Below, in pieces: positions 31,000 through 39,100 of a DNA stretch of 64,000 bases. The notes beneath the pieces were generated by a model. It did not search any database, had not been told where the DNA came from, and worked only from the letters and a program-made list of their open reading frames with translations. Position 1 is the stretch's first letter, and every line of letters begins with the position of its first letter. The stretch comes from Staphylococcus felis (GTDB lineage: Bacteria > Bacillota > Bacilli > Staphylococcales > Staphylococcaceae): assembly GCF_003012915.1 (NCBI RefSeq), contig NZ_CP027770.1:1736001-1800000 (forward strand), given 5' to 3'. Position numbers and translations under genes: made by a program.

Positions 31000-31178
31000 G
31001 GTGTATAAATAATTTCATTTATTTGATTGTTCCATAAAGCCTCGCTTTTCTAGGCGCCTCACCTCAACTCATTTTAAGATTGAACTTACCCAATCTTAAA
31101 ATGGATTTTCGGTTACGGCAAGATGCCTCAGAAGTCTCGGCTTAGGAATCAATCAAATGTGCTATATTTATTCACACC
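31000..31178. repeat. 179-bp nested palindromic element
   Basis: Ends GGTGT and ACACC. Arms pair in blocks: ATAAATA (31005-31011) with TATTTAT (31065 offset, 31165-31171), ATTTGATTG (31021-31029) with CAATCAAAT (31150-31158), AAGCC (31037-31041) with GGCTT (31139-31143). The centre is a perfect 13-bp stem (31070-31082 with 31091-31103) with an 8-nt loop. It contains no ORF. The layout resembles a MITE or a large 3' UTR structure. Confidence 0.7.
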
Positions 31179-31575
31179 CTTAAGTTATAAAGTATGTTTT
31201 ACCAACTCAATTTTACTGATTTATGTTGTATTAAAAGAGGCATTAATGTTCAAGACTTTATGATCACACAACGAAAAAGGAGTTAAGCAATCCATTATTG
31301 CATAACGCCTTAATTTAATGCGACCAGTCCAATTTGACTGAGAGCCTAATAAACCGGGTTGGTTGAATGTTGAATCATGCATTTCATCAGTCCGGTTATT
31401 TTAATGACTGAACTTTTTCTTTTAATTTAGATAAGGATACGAAAGTGTCTTGTTTTAAGGATAACAGTGAGTTATGACATGCATACACGACGTATTGATG
31501 GTGAGACTCCTGAGGCTATCCCCTCGGAAAGCGATGTCATATCATACAAAGTTCTATCATAATATCATAAAATGA

Positions 31576-31615
31576 AGCGCTAAGATGCATTTTTATTGAA
31601 AATCATCTTAGCGCT
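31576..31615 (+). repeat. Interspersed GCGCT hairpin repeat, copy 2
   Basis: 40-nt palindrome AGCGCTAAGA...TCTTAGCGCT with ATTTTT/AAAAT inner stem. The ~75 nt to its left (GAGGCTATCCCCTCGGAAAG, TCATATCATAC) match the reverse complement of 15787-15829. Confidence 0.85.
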
Positions 31616-31735
31616 ATTTACTTTGGGTATGATGTCCCAGCCTTATATATCGGAAGAGATTGGATAGCATTTATCACTTTTTATAAGAGAAATTTACTGT
31701 ACCCAAGCCTCTTTCGATAATTGATATAAATCCAC

Positions 31736-31960
31736 TTAGTTGTTATCGCAAAGTCCCAGTCTAGTATCGCGTATTTCTGAAAGTGACTCAGAAGTATCCA
31801 TTCTGTGTGAAGCAATATTAGAATAACGTTCTGCAATTCGATATGCATTAATATATAACTCAATACTGTCTTTAGCGATATCCTCAGCTGTTTCCTTTTT
31901 GGATGGATTCGCACTTACTACAAGTTCAGCAAATTTTTCCGGATTAATGTTAATAGACAT
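31736..31960 (-). CDS. Small hypothetical protein, 74 residues
   Basis: Reverse-strand ORF with a soluble, helix-forming composition (many Ala, Glu, Ile; begins MSININPEKFAELVVSANPS). An AGGAG lies 14 nt before the ATG, which is long; a non-standard ATT start would fit the spacing better. I do not recognise a family. The amino-acid pattern looks more like a real protein than a shadow frame, and the strand is opposite to its neighbours. Function unknown. Confidence 0.55.
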   Translation of the reverse strand: MSININPEKFAELVVSANPSKKETAEDIAKDSIELYINAYRIAERYSNIASHRMDTSESLSEIRDTRLGLCDNN

Positions 31961-32116
31961 AAATTGAATGACAACTCCTAAATGTTTTATTGATTGAAAA
32001 TAATTTAAAAGTTTTAAAGTCCTAGAAAGAACATTTAAAACTTATTATTTACAAATACCCTATTGTGAGAATATTAATCTTTTATATAAATAATTCTTTT
32101 ATAAAAATGATAAATG

Positions 32117-32136
32117 CTCAAATAAGCACTTGAATA
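32117..32136 (+). promoter_or_regulatory. Upstream CadC operator candidate
   Basis: CTCAAATA-N4-ACTTGAAT type dyad, closely like the known staphylococcal cad operator. Likely bound by CadC to repress cadCA until Cd, Pb or Zn is present. Confidence 0.65.
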
Positions 32137-32160
32137 ACAAAGTGAAAAGTGTTAAGTTTT

Positions 32161-32180
32161 ATTCAAGTATAAATTTGAAT
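32161..32180 (+). promoter_or_regulatory. Second CadC operator candidate
   Basis: Dyad ATTCAA-N8-TTGAAT exactly 44 nt after the first operator. It covers an ATG at 32179, which argues for the downstream cadC start at 32200. Confidence 0.65.
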
Positions 32181-32199
32181 GAAAAGAGGCAATGTTCAA

Positions 32200-32580
32200 A
32201 TGCGCAAAAATAATATAGAAGTTTGTGAAACTTTTAGTATCAATTCGAAAGCAGTTAACAATGTAAAAAATGAAATCAAAGCATCAAATATTACTGAAGT
32301 AAGTCATATGTTGAAAAGTATTGCTGATGAAAATAGAGCAAAAATGACATATGCTTTGTGTATTCATGAAGAATTGTGTGTATGTGATATCGCTGAAATT
32401 CTCAATATTACAGTAGCAAACGCGTCGCATCACTTAAGGCTTTTGTATAAGAACGGAATTGTCACTTTCAGAAAAGACGGGAAACGAGCGTTTTATCGTT
32501 TATATGATGAACATATTCGTCAAATTATATTGTTATCAATCGAACATAAGAAAGAAGTTGATTACGATGACAAAGATTAA
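32200..32580 (+). CDS. cadC: ArsR/SmtB-family metal-responsive repressor CadC
   Basis: 126 residues from ATG 32200. N-terminal metal Cys (EVCE, Cys at residue 9), then IADENRAKMTYALC and the metal-binding ELCVCD motif in the recognition-helix region, followed by the DNA-binding helix ANASHHLRLLYKNG. This Cys set is that of CadC, which releases DNA on binding Cd, Pb or Bi. It overlaps cadA by 14 nt, so the pair forms one unit controlled by the two operators upstream. A longer start at 32179 would put coding sequence on an operator. Confidence 0.9.
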   Translation: MRKNNIEVCETFSINSKAVNNVKNEIKASNITEVSHMLKSIADENRAKMTYALCIHEELCVCDIAEILNITVANASHHLRLLYKNGIVTFRKDGKRAFYRLYDEHIRQIILLSIEHKKEVDYDDKD

Positions 32581-34711
32581 AGAAGTATTTAAAATCGAAG
32601 GCCTGTCATGTGCAAATTGTGCAAATAAGTTTGAGAAAAACGTTAAAAAAATAAAAACTGTGGAAGATGCTGTTGTTAATTTTGGTGCATCTAAAATATA
32701 TGTTGAGGGGCATGTTACAATAGATGAGTTAGAGCATGCAGGTTCGTTTGAAAACCTTTCTATTAAACCAGAACATCATGTTGATCGTTCGAAGGTGGGC
32801 GCTCGTAACCCTTCAGAATTAACATTAGTAGGAAAAATCAAATTATTTTATCATAACTATCAAAAAGTTTGTATAGCGACATTATTGTTGGCTTTAGGTT
32901 ACTTTTCTTATTTTGGGTTAGGTCAATATCATCTAGTGACACTTCTACTCTATCTTTTCTCAATTTTATTAAGTGGACACCAATTAATCATTCAAGGTTT
33001 TAAAAATTTAATCCATTTTGAATTTGATATGCAAGCTTTAATGACTATTGCTGTTATTGGAGGGCTATTAATTGGGCAATGGGGAGAAGTGGCTGTTGTT
33101 ATCATTTTATTTGCGATAAGTGAGGAATTGGAAGCATATGCTATGTCTAAAGCGCGTAAATCGATGGAATCTTTAATGGAAATCGCACCTCAACAAGCGA
33201 CGGTCATACGTGGCGATCAGAGATTGAATGTAAATGTAGAAGAGGTTAAAGTCAACGAACTTATTTATATCAAACCCGGTCAAAAAATCCCATTAGATGG
33301 TAAGATTAAATTTGGAAGTGCTTTTGTGAACGAAGCAGCTGTCACTGGTGAATCCATGCCTGTTCAAAAAAGTGTGGATGAACACGTTTTTGCAGGAACT
33401 TTAAATATGGATGGCCTTTTAAAGGTTCAAGTTTCAAAAATATCAAGTGAGACTACAATTGCTAAAATCATTCAATTAGTCGAGAAAGCACAAGTTGAAA
33501 AAGCACCACAACAACAATTTATTGAAAAATTTGCTAAATATTATACACCGCTTATTATGTTGATTGCATTAACTGTTGCCATCATGCCGCCTCTCTTTTT
33601 TAATGGAAGCTGGGTTGATTGGATTTATCAAGGCCTTTCTGTATTAGTAGTGGGGTGTCCTTGTGCCCTTGTTATTGCGACACCGATTTCAATTGTTTCA
33701 AGTATAGGAAATGCTGCTAAAAATGGTGTGCTGATTAAAGGTGGTGTACACCTTGAACAATTAAGCAAAATTCGAGCGATTGCTTTTGACAAAACAGGAA
33801 CACTGACATTAGGGCAACCTGAAGTAAAGCATTTTGAATACTTAGGCCAGTCTGAAGATCAATATTCACATCTGAGTAATATTGCTTCGATAGAAAATGA
33901 ATCGCAACATCCTGTAGCAAAAGCACTGTATGATTATTTGACTAAACATTTTAATATGAATATAACAGCAGCACATGCGATTCAATCTATTAATGGTCGT
34001 GGTATAAGAGGATTTAATGAAAAAAATAGTTATACGATTGGACATCCACCTTTGTTCGAGAATATAGATAGTCAAATATTAAATCGTATAAGAGAGCTCG
34101 AAAACCAAGGTATGACTGTTGTTTTAGCTGCTTGCAATCAAGATGTTTTTGCGTTGTTTGGCATACAAGATCAAGTACGTGAGCAATCGGAAAATACAAT
34201 ATCAGAACTCAAAAAATTAGGCATTCAAAATTTAATTATGCTTACAGGAGATAATGAGTCAAGTGCGAAATCAGTAGGAGATCGATTAGGATTGACGAAA
34301 ATCAAAGCATCACTATTACCAGAAGACAAACTAAATTTTATTCAAAATTTAGAAAGAAATCATACATCGGTTGCAATGATAGGTGATGGTGTCAATGATG
34401 CACCGGCATTAGCTCGAGCTTCTGTTGGCGTTTCAATGGGGGCAGCTAGTACAGATGTGGCTATAGAAACGGCAGATATCGCATTGATGGGTGATGACAT
34501 ATCAAAACTACCTTACGCATACAAATTAAGTCGTTCGACTATGAATGTCGTTAAAACGAATATTATTTTTGCAATTGCTATAAAAGTAATCGCATTATTA
34601 CTTGTTATTCCGGGATGGTTAACCTTATGGATTGCTATATTCTCAGATATGGGAGCAACACTGATTGTCGCATTAAATGCGATTCGATTACTGTATGTTA
34701 AATCAAGCTAA
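32567..34711 (+). CDS. cadA: P1B-type Cd/Zn/Pb-exporting ATPase CadA
   Basis: Membrane ATPase that expels Cd(II), Zn(II) and Pb(II). 714 residues from ATG 32567, inside the cadC end. One N-terminal heavy-metal domain (GLSC15-A-N-C18A), about eight membrane helices, the translocation motif C364-P365-C366, the phosphorylated Asp D408 in DKTGTLT, and the GDGVNDAPAL hinge. The pair stands between rny and ymdB, where S. aureus as I recall has no such genes, so it is probably an insertion; codon use does not differ obviously from neighbours. Confidence 0.93.
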   Translation: MTKIKEVFKIEGLSCANCANKFEKNVKKIKTVEDAVVNFGASKIYVEGHVTIDELEHAGSFENLSIKPEHHVDRSKVGARNPSELTLVGKIKLFYHNYQKVCIATLLLALGYFSYFGLGQYHLVTLLLYLFSILLSGHQLIIQGFKNLIHFEFDMQALMTIAVIGGLLIGQWGEVAVVIILFAISEELEAYAMSKARKSMESLMEIAPQQATVIRGDQRLNVNVEEVKVNELIYIKPGQKIPLDGKIKFGSAFVNEAAVTGESMPVQKSVDEHVFAGTLNMDGLLKVQVSKISSETTIAKIIQLVEKAQVEKAPQQQFIEKFAKYYTPLIMLIALTVAIMPPLFFNGSWVDWIYQGLSVLVVGCPCALVIATPISIVSSIGNAAKNGVLIKGGVHLEQLSKIRAIAFDKTGTLTLGQPEVKHFEYLGQSEDQYSHLSNIASIENESQHPVAKALYDYLTKHFNMNITAAHAIQSINGRGIRGFNEKNSYTIGHPPLFENIDSQILNRIRELENQGMTVVLAACNQDVFALFGIQDQVREQSENTISELKKLGIQNLIMLTGDNESSAKSVGDRLGLTKIKASLLPEDKLNFIQNLERNHTSVAMIGDGVNDAPALARASVGVSMGAASTDVAIETADIALMGDDISKLPYAYKLSRSTMNVVKTNIIFAIAIKVIALLLVIPGWLTLWIAIFSDMGATLIVALNAIRLLYVKSS

Positions 34712-34798
34712 TTAATCGCAACTGTTGTTTCATGAAAATGTGAGCTTTTTTAATTGTTTTAGTGCCGGTTTTACATTTAGTGATGATAACCTCAATGA

Positions 34799-34826
34799 TT
34801 GACATCATTATTCAAAAAGATACAAT
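34799..34826 (+). promoter_or_regulatory. ymdB promoter
   Basis: Consensus -35 TTGACA at 34799-34804, 16-nt spacer, -10 TACAAT at 34821-34826, 65 nt before the gene. Confidence 0.75.
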
Positions 34827-34891
34827 GTATTAAAGAACGTCTAGTTTAATTAAGACATAACGACTAGGCATTAGAGAGGACGTAACTGAAT

Positions 34892-35710
34892 ATGAGAATT
34901 TTATTTATAGGGGATATCGTAGGAAAAGTAGGACGTGAAGCCATAACTGAAATACTACCTAAACTTAAACAACGCTATCGACCGACAGTGACAATCGTCA
35001 ACGCTGAAAATGCAGCACATGGAAAAGGAATAACAGAAAAAATATATAAGCAGTTATTAAGAGAAGGTGTTGATTTCATTACTATGGGTAATCATACATA
35101 TGGTCAACGTCAAATTTACGAATTCATTCAAGATGCTAAACGTATGGTAAGGCCAGCAAATTTTCCGGAAGAAGCACCCGGTATAGGTATGCGTATGATT
35201 AATCTTAATGATAAAAAACTAGCGATTATTAATTTGCAAGGACGTAGTTTTATGCCTGTTATAGATGATCCATTCAAAAAAGCGGATCAATTGATTCAAG
35301 AAGCTCAAAAAGAAACCAACTATATTTTTGTGGATTTTCATGCTGAGACTACATCTGAAAAGAATGCAATGGGTTGGTATCTAGATGGTAGAGTAAGTGC
35401 TGTAGTTGGAACACATACACATATACAGACAGCGGATGAACGTATTTTAAACCAAGGAACCGCGTATATTACTGATGTGGGAATGACAGGATATTACGAT
35501 GGGATTTTAGGAATTAATCGTGATGAGGTCATTACACGTTTTATCACAAGTTTGCCTCAAAGGCACGTTGTACCAGATGAAGGTAGAAGTGTTTTATCAG
35601 GCGTAGTTATTGATCTTAAGGAAGATGGAAGTGCTAAGCAAATTGAACGTATTTTAATTAATGATGATCATCCTTTTGAATCGTTTGGATCAAATGCATT
35701 TAAAATTTAA
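34892..35710 (+). CDS. ymdB: YmdB-type metallophosphoesterase
   Basis: 272 residues. Calcineurin-like dinuclear metal phosphoesterase: IGDIVGK at the N-terminus, VNAENAAHGKG, GNHTYG, VDFHAETTSEK and VGTHTHIQT supply the metal ligands. The B. subtilis homologue is a 2',3'-cyclic-nucleotide phosphodiesterase affecting biofilm gene expression, and is linked to rny in the same gene order. Own promoter upstream. Confidence 0.93.
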   Translation: MRILFIGDIVGKVGREAITEILPKLKQRYRPTVTIVNAENAAHGKGITEKIYKQLLREGVDFITMGNHTYGQRQIYEFIQDAKRMVRPANFPEEAPGIGMRMINLNDKKLAIINLQGRSFMPVIDDPFKKADQLIQEAQKETNYIFVDFHAETTSEKNAMGWYLDGRVSAVVGTHTHIQTADERILNQGTAYITDVGMTGYYDGILGINRDEVITRFITSLPQRHVVPDEGRSVLSGVVIDLKEDGSAKQIERILINDDHPFESFGSNAFKI

Positions 35711-35742
35711 ATGCAACGTTTCATCTTAAATATATTAACAAT

Positions 35743-35791
35743 AGTGGCTGACTAAAGGTAAAAGAATGATGTATCTGGTTGGTCACTTTTT
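35743..35791 (+). terminator. Terminator after ymdB
   Basis: 12-bp stem including G-T pairs (35743-35754 with 35776-35787), followed by TTTTT. Confidence 0.7.
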
Positions 35792-35906
35792 AATATTAAA
35801 AAATACCATTTTTCTAAGCAGTTGTATCATCATTGTTAGCTGTTTAGTCAAAACAAAGCTTATTCAAACGATGATTTTGATATCGTCCATTAGTATGAAT
35901 TTTGTT

Positions 35907-35945
35907 ATAACCCATTAGATTTTGAGGAAAATCATGGGTTATTTT
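35907..35945 (+). terminator. Second hairpin before the oxidoreductase operon
   Basis: Stem ATAACCCAT + GATTTT with complementary right arm, TA bulge, 4-nt loop GAGG, then TTTTG, ending 42 nt before the next start. It may be a second terminator or an attenuator of the operon below. Confidence 0.65.
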
Positions 35946-35987
35946 GTTATGATATTGAGTGAATTAAACGTGTAGGAGGCTAAATCT

Positions 35988-37748
35988 ATGAAATCTCAAG
36001 TATCATGGAAAGTCGGTGGGCAACAAGGCGAAGGAATTGAATCAACTGGTGAAATCTTCGCTACTGCTATGAACCGAAAAGGATACTATTTATACGGTTA
36101 TCGTCATTTTTCAAGCCGTATCAAAGGTGGCCATACTAACAATAAAATCCGTGTATCGACAACGCCTGTCCATGCTATAAGTGATGATTTAGATATACTT
36201 GTGGCATTTGATCAAGAAACGATCGAATTGAATTATCACGAAATGCGTGAAGATAGTGTGATTTTAGCTGATAGTAAAGCAAAGCCAGAAAAACCAGAAG
36301 ACTGTAAAGCGCAACTTGTGAGTGTGCCATTTACTGAAATTGCTAAGGAATTAGGCACAGCACTGATGAAAAATATGGTTGCAATTGGTGCAACAGCGGC
36401 ATTGATGGATTTAAATACTGAAACATTTAAAATGTTAATTGCTAATATGTTTGAAAAGAAAGGTCAAAAAGTGGTTGACTTAAATATTCAAGCATTAGAA
36501 GAAGGGTACCAATCAATGCAATCACAAAGTTCAGACATACAAGGTGATTTTGAACTTGAAGAAGGAAGTGGCTCACCACACCTTTATATGATTGGAAATG
36601 ATGCTATTGGATTAGGTGCTATTGCTGGCGGTTCAAGATTTATGGCTGCTTATCCTATTACACCGGCTTCAGAAATAATGGAATATATGATTGATAACTT
36701 ACCTAAAGTAGGTGGAACAGTTATCCAAACAGAAGATGAAATTGCTGCAGCGACGATGGCAATTGGATCAAATTACGCAGGGGTGCGTGCGTTTACTGCT
36801 TCTGCTGGACCGGGATTATCGCTAATGATGGAAGCAATTGGATTATCAGGCATGACAGAGACGCCACTTGTCATTATGAATACACAGCGTGGAGGTCCAT
36901 CAACAGGTCTACCAACAAAGCAAGAGCAATCAGACTTGATGCAAATGATTTATGGGACACATGGTGACATTCCTAAAATAGTAGTTGCACCGACTGATGC
37001 GGAGGATGCCTTCTACTTAACAATCGAAGCTTTTAACTTGGCTGAAGAATATCAATGCCCAGTCATCATTTTAAGTGATTTACAACTTTCTTTAGGTAAG
37101 CAAACGGTTAAGCAACTAGATTATAGTAAAATTGAAATTAAGCGAGGCGCTACAATCACTGAAGACATTGAACGTGATCCAGATGATAAAAATTATTTCA
37201 AGCGTTATGCTTTAACTGAGACAGGTGTCTCACCAAGACCTATTCCTGGTGTCAAAGGTGGCATACATCATGTGACAGGGGTTGAGCATAATGAAGAAGG
37301 TAAACCGAGTGAGAATGCTGAAAATCGTCACAACCAAATGAACAAGCGTATGCGCAAAACAGAACGCTTATTAATTGAACAACCTGTAGAAGGCGAATTA
37401 AAACATGAGCAAGCGGATATATTATATCTCGGTTTTATCTCAACGAAAGGTGCCATTCAAGAAGGTGTAGAACGATTAGAAAATAAAGGACATAAAGTCA
37501 ATCATTTACAAATTCGTCAACTTCATCCTTTCCCAAGTCAACTGATTCAAGATGCAGTAGATCAAGCACAAAAAGTAGTCGTAGTAGAGCATAATTACCA
37601 AGGACAGCTTGCAAATATTATCAAAATGAATGTGAATTTAGCCGATAAACTTGTTAATCAAGTCAAATACGACGGCACACCATTTTTACCGTTTGAAATA
37701 GAAGAAAAAGGTCATGAGATATTAAAAACGTTAAAGGAGAGAGTGTAA
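35988..37748 (+). CDS. 2-oxoacid:acceptor oxidoreductase, subunit alpha (gamma-alpha fusion)
   Basis: 586 residues. The first ~180 residues are the gamma domain (GGQQGEGIESTGEI), fused to an alpha domain (GNDAIGLGAIAGGSRFMAAYPITPASEIMEY, QTEDEIAAATMAIG) that helps bind thiamine diphosphate. With the beta subunit it should decarboxylate 2-oxoglutarate or a similar 2-oxoacid to an acyl-CoA, passing electrons to ferredoxin or flavodoxin. Which 2-oxoacid is used is not readable here. Stop and the beta TTG start are adjacent. Confidence 0.92.
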   Translation: MKSQVSWKVGGQQGEGIESTGEIFATAMNRKGYYLYGYRHFSSRIKGGHTNNKIRVSTTPVHAISDDLDILVAFDQETIELNYHEMREDSVILADSKAKPEKPEDCKAQLVSVPFTEIAKELGTALMKNMVAIGATAALMDLNTETFKMLIANMFEKKGQKVVDLNIQALEEGYQSMQSQSSDIQGDFELEEGSGSPHLYMIGNDAIGLGAIAGGSRFMAAYPITPASEIMEYMIDNLPKVGGTVIQTEDEIAAATMAIGSNYAGVRAFTASAGPGLSLMMEAIGLSGMTETPLVIMNTQRGGPSTGLPTKQEQSDLMQMIYGTHGDIPKIVVAPTDAEDAFYLTIEAFNLAEEYQCPVIILSDLQLSLGKQTVKQLDYSKIEIKRGATITEDIERDPDDKNYFKRYALTETGVSPRPIPGVKGGIHHVTGVEHNEEGKPSENAENRHNQMNKRMRKTERLLIEQPVEGELKHEQADILYLGFISTKGAIQEGVERLENKGHKVNHLQIRQLHPFPSQLIQDAVDQAQKVVVVEHNYQGQLANIIKMNVNLADKLVNQVKYDGTPFLPFEIEEKGHEILKTLKERV

Positions 37749-38615
37749 TTGGCTACATTTAAAGATTTTAGAAATAGTGTCAAACCGAACTGGTGCCCAG
37801 GTTGTGGCGACTTTTCAGTTCAAGCAGCTATACAAAAAGCAGCAGCAAATGTTGGACTTGAGCCGGAAGATGTCGCTTTAATTACAGGAATTGGTTGCTC
37901 TGGACGACTTTCTGGTTACGTAAACTCTTACGGTGTGCACTCAATTCATGGACGTGCGTTGCCTTTAGCACAAGGTGTCAAGATGGCCAATCGTGATCTA
38001 ACGGTTATCGCTTCAGGGGGAGATGGAGATGGTTATGCCATTGGTATGGGGCATACCATTCATGCCCTACGCAGAAATATGAACATAACGTATATCGTCA
38101 TGGATAACCAAATATACGGACTAACTAAAGGTCAAACCTCTCCATCTTCTGCGCCAGGATTTATTACGAAAACAACGCCTAAAGGTAGCATTGAACAAAA
38201 TGTAGCGCCTTTAGAATTAGCGTTGTCATCAGGTGCAACATTTGTGGCGCAAGGCTTTTCAAGTGATATCAAGGCGCTCACAAAAATGATTGAAGATGCT
38301 ATTAATCATGATGGTTTTTCATTTGTGAATGTATTTTCACCATGTGTAACTTATAATAAGGTAAATACGTATGATTGGTTCAAAGAGAACTTAACAAGCA
38401 TTGATGATATTGAAGATTATGATCAAACCAATAAACAAAAAGCGATGCAAACAGTACTTGAATATGAATCGTTATTAAAAGGGATCATTTATCAAGATAC
38501 CACAACACCTTCATATGAATCACAAATAAGCGAATTAGGTGAAACACCACTAGCACATCAAGATATCAAGTTAGATCAAGCACAATTCGAGTCGCTTACA
38601 AAACAATTTGTCTAA
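37749..38615 (+). CDS. 2-oxoacid:acceptor oxidoreductase, subunit beta
   Basis: 288 residues from TTG 37749 (AAAGGAGAG site in the end of the alpha gene). Carries the thiamine diphosphate motif GDGDGYAIG...MDNQIYGLTKG and the Cys residues expected for one [4Fe-4S] cluster (CPGCGDF near the N-terminus, GIGCSG, FSPCVTYN). Forms the enzyme with the alpha subunit. A clear terminator follows. Confidence 0.93.
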   Translation: MATFKDFRNSVKPNWCPGCGDFSVQAAIQKAAANVGLEPEDVALITGIGCSGRLSGYVNSYGVHSIHGRALPLAQGVKMANRDLTVIASGGDGDGYAIGMGHTIHALRRNMNITYIVMDNQIYGLTKGQTSPSSAPGFITKTTPKGSIEQNVAPLELALSSGATFVAQGFSSDIKALTKMIEDAINHDGFSFVNVFSPCVTYNKVNTYDWFKENLTSIDDIEDYDQTNKQKAMQTVLEYESLLKGIIYQDTTTPSYESQISELGETPLAHQDIKLDQAQFESLTKQFV

Positions 38616-38625
38616 TATTCAGAGG

Positions 38626-38665
38626 GCTTATTTTCAGTTATACTATAATTGAAAATAAGCTTTTT
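38626..38665 (+). terminator. Terminator of the oxidoreductase operon
   Basis: Perfect 11-bp stem (38626-38636 with 38650-38660) and TTTTT. Confidence 0.88.
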
Positions 38666-38692
38666 ATATTTTGTAATACATTGGAGGGATAA

Positions 38693-38986
38693 ATGATGAT
38701 CGATACATTAATGAGCATTCAAATCATACCTGAAACACCCAATGGAGAAGATGTCATTCCGTATGTAGATGAAGCGATTTCGATTATTGGACAGTCAGGG
38801 CTCAATTATAGAGTAGGTCCATTGGAAACAACGGTTGAAGGAGAAATGAGTGAATTATTAATATTAATTCAAAAGTTAAATGAGCGAATGGTTGAATTAG
38901 AAGTGCCAAGTGTTATCAGTCAAGTTAAATTCTATCATGTTCCAGAAGGGATTAGCATTGAAACATTGACTTATAAATATGATTAA
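38693..38986 (+). CDS. Thiamine-binding (YkoF/MTH1187-type) small protein
   Basis: 97 residues with start ATG 38693 or 38696 after TTGGAGGG. MSIQIIPETPNGEDVIPYVDEAI and the YRVGPLETTVEGE segment match the single-domain thiamine-binding superfamily (old DUF77), ferredoxin-like fold. Known members bind thiamine or its HMP moiety. A thiW-type transporter component lies 2 kb downstream, supporting a link to thiamine salvage. No TPP riboswitch is apparent upstream. Confidence 0.82.
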   Translation: MMIDTLMSIQIIPETPNGEDVIPYVDEAISIIGQSGLNYRVGPLETTVEGEMSELLILIQKLNERMVELEVPSVISQVKFYHVPEGISIETLTYKYD

Positions 38987-39036
38987 ATTTGAAATATAAA
39001 ACTTTAAATTCACACCAACCATTGAATTTCGCTTCT

Positions 39037-39065
39037 TTGCACTTTTGTACATTTTTTAATATAAT
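39037..39065 (+). promoter_or_regulatory. Promoter of miaB-ricA-thiW
   Basis: -35 TTGCAC at 39037-39042, 17-nt spacer, -10 TATAAT at 39060-39065. Confidence 0.75.
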
Positions 39066-39100
39066 GAACTAATGATATATGGGCAGAAAGGGTTTTGTAT

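Larger units (their letters stand above)
30970..32199. other. Repeat-rich island between rny and cadC
   Basis: About 1.2 kb whose only plausible gene is a short reverse ORF. Contents: a 179-bp nested palindrome (31000-31178), a 15-bp mismatched hairpin (31277-31311), a CAGTC/GACTG and an AATAAACCGG/CCGGTTATT hairpin (about 31325-31405), the GCGCT repeat with its long left flank (31480-31650), the small ORF (31736-31960), and the cad operators (32117-32180). It marks the junction where a metal-resistance pair interrupts the core order. Confidence 0.7.

Noticed and set aside
30970-31650. CRISPR array in the repeat island
   Set aside because: Repeats are single palindromes of different sequence with no regular repeat-spacer periodicity and no cas genes nearby.
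31681-31914. 77-codon reverse ORF overlapping the 31736-31960 ORF
   Set aside because: Other frame of the same region with a less protein-like composition; only one can be real and the 74-codon frame is better.
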